Source: Onchocerca volvulus
Lineage: Eukaryota; Nematoda; Chromadorea; Rhabditida; Onchocercidae
DNA: 64,000 nt
Direction of reading: 5' to 3'
Assembly (NCBI GenBank): GCA_000499405.2
Contig: HG738140.1
Coordinates: 7,963,560-8,027,559 of the forward strand
The notes under the pieces were generated by a model, which did no database searches, was not told where the DNA came from, and worked only from the letters and a program-made list of their open reading frames with translations. A program made the translations under genes and the position numbers. Every line of letters begins with the position of its first letter. Position 1 is the stretch's first letter. Positions 12,933 to 25,115 of this stretch are shown here, in pieces.

Positions 12933-13543
12933 TTTTCGTTGCTTTGTTACAAGATTCATTGTTAATAACGATCTCATTGCCATAGCTGTATCTAATAAAA
13001 AGTTTTTTGACAATATTGGATATCATATTTCATGTATTATTCATGAAAATATTTTAAAATGATTTTTCATTTTCATTGAAATTTGGATTTCACTTTTCTA
13101 CTCGAAAGTTTGTACTGGTTGAGATTTCGTAGATAACATCTGCTAACATGGCATTATAAGATCTGTGAGGATATTATGTGTAATCCATAAGCCTTCGTGA
13201 ATCTAAATTATAATGTCCTTCAACCGCTAAAGTTCATTATAAATCGGAGAAAATAAGCTAAAAGCGAGTTGATCGGTTTCTGATTCCTTTAAAATTGCTT
13301 ATCTTCTGAAATGAAGCCACCTTCTTTTTCCTCTTCTCCCTTATAGGCTTGCATCACAAATGATTCATGTCTCTTCTGTAGTGAAGATTTAAACTTCCAT
13401 TGATGGATCATAGTAGAAAGTGTGATCCGAATAATTGGGATGTTGAATTTTTTTTCGGAACTATTGCTGATGATTTTGGATGTTTCAGAAAGTAGTTAAC
13501 TGTTGAATAAGCTTAATTTCAATTGATTGTTTCACCTACTACA
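12933..13543. other. Short spacer between arp-6 and sap-49
   Basis: About 610 bp with no coding signal. It separates two same-strand genes that are also adjacent in C. elegans as far as I recall, so it may be an operon intercistronic region. It ends in a clear acceptor (CTACTACAG) 14 bases before the next ATG. Confidence 0.5.
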
Positions 13544-13558
13544 GTTTCACATCCGAAT

Positions 13559-16245
13559 ATGTCGGCAGGACCTATTTTGGAGAGGAACCAGGGTGAGTGG
13601 ATTTGATTTTCTTCTAAATGCGTAACGAGTATTTTATTCATAATAGAAGTTTTGTTTAGATAATGTGTTTCCCTTGCTCTTTTGTCTTGGAATGGAGTTT
13701 AGTGTTATTTTTGAATTCGAATTTTTGAATTATATAAGTGCATTTGAAAACTATTTAATTTTTTACTTTTTCTGTGAAAATTATTACGATACACTGTCTT
13801 TCTGTTAGATTGTGAAAATAATGTTATTATCGACTGCATAAAGCGTTATTCTAGACGCCACAATTTACGTTGGTGGTTTGGATGAGAAAGTGACTGATGG
13901 AATTTTATGGGAATTATTCGTACAAGCAGGACCGGTTGTATCAGTGAATATGCCGAAAGATCGAGTGACAAGTTCACATCAGGGGTTATTTCATTATTGA
14001 ATTTAGAATTGGATTTCAAATCTAATATTGAATCTTCATTTAAATTTTCAAGTCAGTGCGTTTAAATAGAACTTTGATTTATATAACCTGGATATTGATT
14101 CCTTTTGCTTTTATTTATCTTTATCGAGTTAATTTGATTATTGACTCCTATTTGCAAGAGTTTTTGGTTTCAGCTTTGGTTTTATTGAATTTATGGGTGA
14201 AGAAGATGCTGATTACGCAATCAAGATCATGAACATGATAAAATTATATGGGAAACCTATAAAGGTTATTAAAATTTTTCGAAATCATTCATTCTAAATG
14301 CGTACAGATTGAAGAACTGATTGATGAACTGTAAATGTTATTTTGTTTAGAAAGTATAATTTAAATTGCAGGACAGTTATAATTTTAGTAACATTATAAC
14401 TGAAATCTAAATGGAATTCTTAATGTTCACAAAAATTCTGAGTTATTCCTTTTTTTTCATGGCTCACTTTCTCTCATATCTAATATTTCTCTCATTTTTT
14501 CCTGATTTTCTTAGTATGGTTGGTTTCAGTAAATATAATTAACACAGTGAAATTCATCTGAAACAGAAAGTAAGCAAACGATTTTTCCAGGTAAATAAGG
14601 CATCAGCCCATGAGAAAAATATGGATGTTGGCGCAAATGTATTCGTTGGTAATCTGGATCCAGAAGTGGATGAGAAATTACTTTTTGATACATTCAGTGC
14701 ATTTGGAGTTATTTTGCAGGTCTTTTTTCTTGTCTCAATTGGCATAATCATAAATTTTTCTATATTCTTATAATTAAACTCATGGTTTGTAGTTCTGGTT
14801 TTTTATCATATGTACATAGAGAAAAGCCCTCTTTTTCACTTTGTTCGAAAGAAGATAAATTTTGTTCCAACGCTGTAGTTTTATTCGAAAAAATATGTTG
14901 TGTGGATGTGGTTTTACAATATTTTATGATGCATTACGGAAGATATTTTTTATTATTAGATTTCTGCCTAAATCTATGATAATAGTCATTTTCAGGTTCC
15001 GAAAATAATGCGTGATGCTGAGACAGGTAATAGTAAAGGTTTTGCATTTGTGAATTTTGCATCGTTCGAAGCATCAGATTCAGCTATTGAAGCAATGAAT
15101 GGGCAGTTTCTTTGCAATCGAGCTATTACAGTGAGTTATGCATTCAAAAAGGATACAAAGGTTTGTTCTTTTTTTCTGTTTTGTTTTTCAGTTTTGGTAC
15201 TTTTTTTTCCGAGACAGATCGGTAAAACATTATTTTCACATTTTAAATCAATTTTCATTTATGGAATTTTCATGTAAAACAGAGAAATTATTGCATTTAT
15301 TTACTCTTAGTTTATATTTCCAACTTTTCAAAATTTCTTCATTAACACTTGACATTTTTAATTTTTTTGCTAAATGTAGATTTAGCAGTTTTAGATTTCT
15401 TATTAACTGGAAATGCTGAAATTAGCAGTCTCGCTGATTTCAATTTTTGTTAAAATTTCAGGGTGAACGACATGGTACTGCTGCAGAGCGAATGCTAGCT
15501 GCGCAGAATCCTTTGTTCCCTTCAGACAAACCGAATCAAATATTCTCTGATGGGAAACTGCCGCTTGTGCCTGTGCTTCATCCACCACCACCAGGCCCTC
15601 CGATACCTCCACCAATGATCCCACCAATGGCTGCACCACCACCTGCAATCTTTCCACCACCTCCACCACCTATGCCAACACCTGGCGCAACACCGATTCC
15701 ACCACCACCTCCACCACCTGCTCCGCCAACACCACTCGGGACTCCGAGACCGCCGCCGCCAATGAGTGGTAAATATTTGATGATTTGATTTTCATAACAT
15801 TGTTTTTTATTTACTTTTATAATCTTCTAGTAAAATTAAACAAAATTCAGTCATATTTTGTGGCATCTAAGGTACTGAATTATTTTGCAATCTCTTAATT
15901 TAAAATTCAAAATTGATTTTAGTATCTTTCCATTCCTATAGAATTATTGTTCACGAATCGAAATTTTCAGCTCCGTTACCAATGTGGGGAATGCCACCGC
16001 CACCACCTATAACACCAGGAATACGACCACCAACAACACCGACGCCAACGCCACCTCCACCACCTCCTCCACGAGGTTTCCCTCGAATACCACCACCTTT
16101 TCCTCCTATTCAAGGTCGTGCGTCATTTCCTCCACCACCACCTCCTTCAGTACGAATGATGCGTCCTCCACCTCCTCCAGTCATTCGTCCTTCTCGACCA
16201 CCACCTCCTCCAACATCTGTTCCCGCGCCGCCCACATCGTCATAA
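13559..16245 (+). CDS. sap-49: Splicing factor 3b subunit 4 (SF3B4/SAP-49)
   Basis: Seven exons (13559-13592, 13855-13984, 14174-14264, 14591-14719, 14996-15160, 15462-15768, 15971-16245) give 376 aa. SF3B4 is a U2 snRNP SF3b component that binds pre-mRNA near the branch site and contacts SF3B2. The N-terminus [11 protein letters not shown] and [16 protein letters not shown] match the family closely. RRM1 (about residues 12-90) has RNP2 IYVGGL and RNP1 GFGFIEFM, followed by the family-specific [22 protein letters not shown]2 (about 100-178) has [15 protein letters not shown] and KGFAFVNF. After the linker [18 protein letters not shown] comes a Pro-rich tail of some 190 residues, usual for SF3B4. 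The tail lacks the Gly/His-rich stretches of the human one. Start follows a likely SL acceptor (AG at 13543-13544). Confidence 0.95.
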
Positions 16246-18441
16246 GTTTTTAAGTATAGCTTTTGTTTGTCCATTGATCCTTCAGAATGTTGATTTCGAA
16301 TGTTTTACCGGCGTATAGCTCAATTGTCAGTTTTTATTCGTCATTTTTTTCTTCCACTAGAATTTTAAGTTTATCAAAATTACCCAGCAATCATTATTAG
16401 TTAGTAATCATAAAATTGCAAAATTAAGATTATCCCGGTAAAGAAATCATTTCATCAATCAAATTATGCAGATATCGAGACACTGAAAGGTCATATTTCG
16501 TGGTTGATCAGTATCTTTTTCATTACTTTTAATTTTCTTAATTATTTGTTCATTATGGCTGTTTGTTGACTATACTTGTATTTAATGACATTCTACATGT
16601 TTGTTACATATGTTTACAAGTAAAGATATTCGCACTGCTACATGTCCTAGCATTTTTTTCAAATTCTCAGAAAAGATTTCCAGAATCATTAACTTATCGA
16701 ATTTGCATGGATAAGTAATTGATAATCTATCAAGTGTTGGACTTGCATAGCAAGAGTTTGCTTGTGCGAACATATACGTATTTACATGCTGCATGTCTTC
16801 AGAGATCGAAATTTTGAGTATTAAAGATTTGCATGAGTATTAATGACTTTATAACCTCTCATTACTCCCGATTGTCGGGAGTAACGTTAACAATTCCTAC
16901 AAATTTTGGTGAAAGCGTAAAGCTTTTTAAAAAGCAATCCTTGGTGTCAAGGTTGTTATAAGCAACAGCATCAAACGTTTTGCTAACTACTGGAATATTA
17001 TCCATAGGACTCGAATTGCAGGAGGTATGAAATTTCATCGATCTATTAGTGATCATTTAAAAATCAAAAAAAGTCGAATTATTAACATTAGCAAGATTTT
17101 TGGGAGCATTTAAGCTATACAGTTTACAATAGCTTCATGCACATTATTTAAAAGTTCGATTCCTTTAAAAATCGGCAATTCTTTAATGATTGCTGTGAAA
17201 ATGAAGGGATTTTGTAGGACGAAGGATGAAGGGAAATTTCAGGAACTAATTTTTGCTTATTGAGTAAGCCTTTTGAATTTCATTTTAATGAGATTATTGA
17301 TTTATTCGGTCAATTATTGTCATGCGCTATATAAGGTTGGTTCAGACTACAAGTCGTTGAGATCAATTTTTTTTTTTTTTTTTCGATATATTATCCATTT
17401 TTTTCCAAATCAGCAAAGATATAAAGTCTGGCAAATTTGTGGCAGTAATGCATATTTTCTCAGAATTTAACCATTAGCAGCATGTTACAGATCTTTAGCC
17501 GTACTATCTTGAGTATTATCAGTAGCTGATAATCACGATATCATGCCAGAATTTCTCGAATCTTCTCTGTTTTGTGGTTATCTGTTTTCCATTGATTTTC
17601 ATCATTATTATTACCCAGGTTATTGTTGTTATTAATTACTAATGCTGTTACAAATTGAACTGATAAATAATTTTTTCTTTCGCCCTTATCACAATAAACG
17701 AAATAATTATCATTTGTCCAGTCCGGCACATGTCTTAGGAACTTGCTTGTAGAACAAAAACCTGAATGATGCATTCCTTAGTTGCTGAATACTAGTCAGG
17801 AATAGAAATTTGTGAGTTCTTATTTGCTTAGGTACATAAAAACTGAAGAGAAAAAGAAAAATAAAAAGATTTGAGAGGTAAAAAGCACTTGTTCTAATCA
17901 TTCTGATCTATCAGGAATATTTTGGATCAAAAGTTTCATCTTTATTATGCAAAATTAAACGCAAATAATGCTCTTTCTGTCTTCCTCCTTATCTTTAATC
18001 AGTATTATCATAAATAAACAACTTGTGAAATCTCACAGCAGAGGGAGATAAATTTGAGGGATGAATCACTGTTGTTCAGCTGTTGCTGTTCCATTTCACA
18101 GGGGAAGCAACACTTGATGTGAAATTGAAAGTTTTGATTGATAATCGATTTCACTACAACCATACAACAAGCAGCAAACCTTCTTGAATACTTCGATTTG
18201 TGGCTTAAAATACCTGCAATCTAACTGATAACATCGCTCCTTTTGATCTAATTGATAAAACACATTCCGTTGCACTGATAAGCGCTGGTAAGCTTGCTGA
18301 AATTAAACAGTGCTACCACCGGAAAGCAATGATTTGCTACTATATCAGTGAGAAATTTCACTGACTGCTAGTCCCATTCAAGAGTCATAATTTACAGAAA
18401 GATACTGATATCTTGGAAATTTCCGAAGTTTACGGGACCTT
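16246..18441. other. Intergenic region
   Basis: About 2.2 kb between sap-49 and the acyltransferase gene. No exon found; several short open stretches on the minus strand (for example 17541-17774) lack splice sites and motifs. It includes a T-run near 17369-17384. Confidence 0.5.
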
Positions 18442-21400
18442 ATGCAAATTTTGAAAGAAATTTATTTTCTTCTGCTTTTTCAACTTCTCGTTATTGCAAA
18501 TGATGACTTTTTGGAAGAGGAAATCCGATTGGGTGATAAAAAAGAGACAGATAGTGTGCTGGGAGCATTTGTTACCGAATTTTTCGCTGATTCACAGTGG
18601 CAACTAATCGTTGATTTGGATTTCCTCAAAACTTTATTTCTTCGTCCAACGAACAAGTTTGAGAAAGCATTGAAAGCAGGCGATGAATCATACATTCGAC
18701 GATTAATTACTTTGCTTGAACCGTTGAAGGTAATTAGTTTCTTTAGTTTCCTCTTTTTTTCTTGCTTCTTTCCATTTATCGTCAATCGATTGGTTCGATT
18801 TATTTAATTTGTTTGATTGAACAAATTAAATGTATCGAAACAGTTGATTTGAATTTTTTATTTGCTCAATTTTTGTTAATTTTTATTGTCAATTTCTTTT
18901 TGTTTGTTTAATTCCTATGTTTTTCCTGATTATAATAAAACAACCTGTTTTTATTTTTTTTTCTTATTTTTTTGACGCATTGAAATTTTAATTAAAAATC
19001 AAGTATATTATACTATTATTCAAATTCCTGACTTATCATATCGCGCTTCTTAAGTATGATTACAATGATTTTAGAAGACATATTTTCCGTAAAATTGAAG
19101 CAAATTAAAACGATATCTTTATATCTTAGTTGATGTAGAGTCTCAATAATTTATTCAGAGGAAGAATTGAATTGATTTTTCCTAAGGCTAACCAGATGAT
19201 ATATCTGATGTCAAACTGCTGTACAGCTGTCCTATAATGATGCTTGATATGATAGCCTGATAACTCTGATAGCGTTTTTTGAATGCATGAAGTACTTTTG
19301 ATAGTGATTGTTAATTCAGGGAATTCAAAAGAATCAACAAAAACGATCTAAAATTTTAGAAATTATGGATTTTCCGTTTGAATGAGCAATGATGTACAAT
19401 CGAATGAATTTCATAGTTGATGAAGCTAATCAGAATGGGATTTTTTAATGGAATTTTTTTAGATATTACAACAATTCACGGAATATTTCTATATTTTGCA
19501 AATTTATTTTCAGAAATATGACGTATCGTCAGCTTGTTTTGCCGATATAGCTTATTTCCTATGGACAGCTTTGGATTACACTCGTTCTAATGAGCAAAGT
19601 AACGACTGTACGAATTGTACTTGTGAATTTCAAACACGCAGTCATCGAAATCAGCAATGGATTTTCAATGGTATCATTTGATTTATCATTTCTGAGGACT
19701 TTCTGCACTTCCATATGACTTATTCGGATTGATTGATTGATTGATCTCATGAATTGATTGCTCTTTCAATCTATGTTTTATTTTATTTACGAACTATTCA
19801 TGCAGCAAGTAACTTAAATGTTTGTTTTAACCATTTATCCTGCTATTTTTTCTTTTTCTTTTTTTGCAGTATTAGATGCGATGGGCAAAATACCACCTGG
19901 TATCTTAAACGGCAATAATCTCTGGATCGGATCTTGGAGTGCTTGCCGACGTATTTCAGTTGTCAAAAATCGCCAGCAGTATATTTTCCTTGCTCTTCAA
20001 TTATTTTCAACCACTCGAATATTTAAACGAACAAATTTTTTGACCGAAAAATATAATTTCGCTTTCATCTTCTCCTATTTGAGAAAATTTCGGAAGATTC
20101 AAACAGTTAAGTGGATTTTATTCAGGCAAAGATGGTCGGGTCAGTACTGCTTGGCCAGCTTCCAATCATACAATTCTGCTAATCCATTCAAAAATATTGG
20201 TTCTCGCTCTACTGAAGATTCTAATGAACATTGCAGATTTGTTTTCACATAATTTCAGCGAACTATGAATATATTATTTGTTCCTGTTTTCATCTGAACT
20301 TTTTCAATTACATTTTTTTTTTTTTTTTACGTCTCATTTTTGATATATATTATAGCTCAAGTTCATATCATTTGAAATCGATAGTTTCAAGAAGTTGCAA
20401 TTTTTAGATATAATTGAAATTCAAAGCAGGAATTTTCTAATGATTCTCCAACTCAATTTAATTTGTTATATTTGATTAAATCAAGAGCTTTGGAATGTTT
20501 GCTTTTTTGAATAATTTTTTTAGGAACCCAAACATTTGGCGTTCAAATGAAACAAATAATGATGATAATACATGCTTTAATTTAATTCCGCTTCTCAACT
20601 ACGGCATCTGTACACCAGATTCTTGCACAAATTATGATGTAAAAAAAATTTTCGAATTGGGTAAATTTTTTTTTTTCTAAATGATCTTTGGTGCACTCAA
20701 GACTAGAGAAAATCTGAATGTTAGCAATAAAAACCAAAAAACTTTCTGCTAGCAAACGCTGTTCTGATATATCTCATTTGGAAAATTATGAAATTTAAGA
20801 ATTCAACTGTTTTGAGTTACAGTTTATAAATCAACTGAAGATGTGATTGGACGACAAGTGGTGTGCAATGTTGATATTGTTTGTCGCAATAATCTACCTC
20901 ACTCTCAACTTTCGCATGATTCGAATTCACTGATTGTGCTGTAAGTGTGTTATTTCGGTCTGAATTTAAATTTTTGTAATATGTAGTGATTTCGATAAAA
21001 GTTTTCAGACACTCACGAACTCACAATATTATTGAATTAAATTAAAGGCCGATAGATTTATTTTTGGTTGAGTAGAATGTTTAATCTTATGGAGGTTGCG
21101 AAGCACCAAAGTCTTTCATTTATGCTTTGCATCCAACTCATTTCAAGATTCACGAGTTATTTTAAATTGTAAATTCGTTGAAAACCCATGAATTTTGAAG
21201 TGACAAAAAAAAAAAAAAAAAAATTAAAAAATCTTAAAAATCAAAGAAATTCTTCTCTTAAATGTGTTCATTTAGCATTCATTCTTACATTTCAAATTTT
21301 CTATTTCAGTATAAGTTAAACTTTTTTCAGATTTTTTGTACTTTTTATACTTGTATTAATGCTATTCGGCACCCTCTATGATTATGTTGTTCATCAAGCG

Positions 21401-24400
21401 GAATTAAGGAATGAAAACAATGAGATGTACAGTAAAAAACAAAGTAAATTTGTATTATTACTTACTTTGATTTTTCCAAAGTTCTTTGTTTTTATCTAAG
21501 AAGTTTCATTGTTCATTACCATTTTATTGACTATTGAGGATCAAAAATGATGTTTCACGAATAATTCTCATTTTACTGATCAACTTGTTACAATATACAA
21601 ATTAAGTCAACGAAAGTCTTTTAATACCCTCCATGACAGTTAAAGCAAACAATAAGCTAGAAAAGGACATCAGTAAAAAGCAGAATTTAACTTGAATTTC
21701 TTCCTCCATTTCTGCGACACATCCAATCTGAGACATAATCTTCAAAGCAACAATCTTCTTGGCATCTTCCTCCATCAAAATACAGAAACCAGAAAACATA
21801 AAAATCAATATTTGTTAATAATTATAAGTTAATAATTTTGTTAATAATTATAAGAATTTATTAATAATTATGAGAATTTTCCAAAATTAATTATTCCTTT
21901 AACTTTGTAATATTTCAGACTGGTTCCTAAAAGTTTTACTAGCATTTTCGGTTTACACCAATGGACGAAATATCTTAAAAACTGAGAAACGAAGTAATCA
22001 GATACATTGTCTTCATGGTACTCGAGTTCTTAGTATGTTCTGGATTATCCTTGGTCATTCTTATTATTATGCCGTCAGCACTCTGACAGTTGGTGCGTTT
22101 AATTGAAATTCTCAAATAATTAAAGTATTAAATTAGAAAACACCTTTCTACGTAATATATGAACTTTTCAAGAGTTGCGATCGATATTTGATTAGTGATG
22201 CTTTAGAAATCAGATTTATTAGGCTGGAATTTTAAATTTCCATTACACTTCTCAAATAAATTTTTTGCAGATAATTTATTACCCACAATGATTGCATTTC
22301 CGCAGAAATTTCTAAATCTTATCATTGTACAAGCACCGCTTGCCGTCGATTCATTTTTCTATCTTAGGTTATAATTTTATTTTGATGATTCATAGATTGT
22401 TTTTGGCACTGCAGATCTGGAATTTTCAGAAATTTCAAAGATTTCAAATTATTTCGGATTTGTGTTATTGAGTTTAGATTCAAGTTCAGTTCCAGAAATT
22501 CCGTGTTAGTTTTGAATTTCTGTGCGCATGTTTGAAATTATGTGATTAATTTTCAGTGGTATGTTAACTTCATACTTGTTTATGGAAAAATTTAAAAAGG
22601 AAGCTACAAAAGGTCGTTCAATATTTTCAATAGATATGTGGTCCCTTTTCTACATTCATCGATACATCAGGTTTGTATTTATTCTCCCTGACATATGCCA
22701 GAATTTTATTTATTACTATGTAATCTTCAACAAATTAGCAAATTAAGTATATCACTATAGTGTTTCTCACTCGTTTATTAAAGGCTTACTCCGATATATT
22801 TAATGATTATGGTTTTGGATGTCACGCTGTTGACACATTTTTCCGACGGACCATTTTGGCGGCCGATTGAAGCGAACTATTGTCGCAAAAGTTGGTGGAC
22901 TAATCTAATCTACATGAATAATTTTTTACTACAAGATGTTGAAGTCGTAAGTTCTTCATGGTTCTTGACATAGTTTGCTCCATTTTTGACCTGTCTCTTA
23001 TGAGTTTTACTTCATAAATTATAGCTTTTGAGATTTATAAAGATACTCGTTCTTCGAACTTTATCTATTTACATAAAACTAAATTGTTTAGCCTTTTTCG
23101 TTCTTCCTCAACCATATTGTATTCGATTCCATTTATCAGTTATATTTTTGAAACTTTCTGATAGTGTAATTTTTATTTGAAAGATTATCTGTTCTTCGAG
23201 CTTTTTGTAAGATTTTTGATAAAATTAGTACAATATGAAAGCTATAACATTTGGAGTGCATGGGATGGACATGGTACATGGCTAATGACATGCAGTTTCA
23301 TATATTTTCACCAATACTTCTTATACTTTTGTACAAGTTAGTGAGCTTAATCATTTATTTGTTTAATATGAAGATGTTTATTTACTCATTTAGCAGTTCT
23401 AAATGTTTAAACGTTTGATATGAAAACTTTCGCAGCATAAATTAAATTTGAAGTCATTTAAAGTCAACTTATAGAAAACAGCTTGTTGGCATCATCATTG
23501 CATTGTCCCTTATCACAATATCATCCCTGGTACATTTATTCATCATTCTTGCAAATAATTATCCACCTGCGCCCATACTTACCGCTAAATTGCAATTGTA
23601 CGTTTCTCCATTTTCTTGTCTGGTTTATATTGAATCTTTCATGAAAATCTAAATTCTTTGCTAATTTTTTGAGATCACTTAGTCCCTTGAAATCAATTGC
23701 AAAGTTTATTTAACAAAATTAAATAAATGAAAAACATAAATGCTGAATTAAACTGATGAATTAACTCTATGATCTAAATTTTACAAACAATAATGAGAAA
23801 ATTGCAGAGTACAGGATCTGAGCACATATTGGCCGGATGTTTATGTAAAACCATATATTCGTTGCAATCCGTATATAATTGGTATATTGATAGGATATGC
23901 ACTACATAAATGTACACTTCGACCGACATTTCCGAGGGTATTTCTGAATTTAAAGAAGAAAAAGAAAGGAAATTATTTTCACAAAGCAATTTCACTTTTT
24001 CTAAATTCTTTATTTCTCATTTTTCAGTGGAAAATAGTCACAGGTTGGATTTTGTCTACCATTTTTGGACTTCTAGCCGTGTTTGGTTTGTATAATTACG
24101 CTCGAACAGGCGATATATCAGAAGCAGAGCGTATTATCTATGCTTTATTCGGACGAAATGCGTATGCTTTAAGTTTAGCATGGGTTACTTTCGCATGTGC
24201 TACTGGATATGGAGGTTAGCTCTGTTAAAAATGCAAATTATTTTTGCACTCTCAATGCGACAACCAATTTCTGAATTTTGAATGCTTAACCTCATCGACA
24301 TTTGCTCTCTGCGGTGGAAAATTATGTTACATGTAATGACAATTTTGAAAGAAACCGCCAAGAAAATCTCAATTTCAGGAGCAGTAAATGATATATTAGG

Positions 24401-25115
24401 TTGGCGAGCCTGGATACCATTAAGTCGTATAACATTCTGTGCCTATCTCATTCATCCTATTTTGTTGCAAATTTATTATTTAAGTCGACCACATGCTTTT
24501 CATTTCACTACTGTTTATCAAATGGCACGGTTCCTCTATATATTTTTTTTATCTCTAAAAAATTAGAATGCACACATCACTGACATTTTATAATAAAAAG
24601 ATTTATGCGATGAGTACTATAACGAGACTGTACTTTTCTAATTATTATATATCAACTATGAGCAGAGGAAAAATAGAAGCTTTTGGACATATTGGCAAAA
24701 CACCAAAAAAATTTTAATTTGTTTCATAATTTTTAAGCAACTCTTAGAAGAATGTTTTCCAACTAATATCTAATAATTCGAATAATTAAATACACCCTGT
24801 CTTGTCCCATATATGTAAGATTTCCTTTTTTTTTTTTTTCAGTTCTATCAGTTTGCTATCACCGTTTCAATGGCATATTTCACGGGTTTGTTCTTAAGTT
24901 TAGCATTCGAAGTACCTGTATCCATCTTGGAAACTATGTTAATCGATAAAATTATGGGAAAAATAAGGGCGCATCGATGTCGAAAACCACCGCGAGTAAA
25001 AGTACAATTTGGAGTTGCGAATAATGACGATGCAGATGATCTGATATTAAAGGAAGCAGTATTGAAATCATATGCAGATGATGTTGTTTCAAGTGAAAAG
25101 CAACAAAATGCTTAA
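18442..25115 (+). CDS. NRF-6-family multi-pass acyltransferase 3 protein
   Basis: About 17 exons (18442-18729, 19514-19670, 19870-19978, about 20126 on, 20524-20660, 20823-20940, 21331-21443, 21919-22092, 22271-22367, 22557-22670, 22784-22946, 23257-23336, 23475-23597, 23808-23937, 24028-24214, 24379-24512 or 24524, 24843-25115), roughly 830 aa. It starts with a signal peptide (MQILKEIYFLLLFQLLVIA). An extracellular Cys-rich NRF domain follows: LDAMGKIPPGILNGNNLWIG, GQYCLASF, GICTPDSC. The membrane acyltransferase 3 domain begins at CLHGTRVLSMFWIILGHSYY, then CMGWTWYMANDMQFHIFSP, DVYVKPYIRCNPYIIGIL, LSRITFCAYLIHP and a last helix ending in FEVP. The family includes C. elegans nrf-6, ndg-4 and rhy-1, implicated in lipid or drug transport and acylation; the substrate here is unknown. 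The exon 4 to 5 join does not keep phase with any GT donor that retains GQYCLASF, and the last donor is uncertain (GTTTAT at 24513 or GC at 24525). Confidence 0.85.

Noticed and set aside
15403..16253. Overlapping open frames across the Pro-rich tail of sap-49, one Thr/Asn/Ser-rich on + (15984-16253) and one Val-rich on - (15403-15669)
   Set aside because: They are frame shadows of CCA/CCT proline repeats; no start context, splice support or family similarity.
21602..21808. Minus-strand 68-codon frame in an intron of the acyltransferase gene
   Set aside because: No motif and no splice partner; likely chance.
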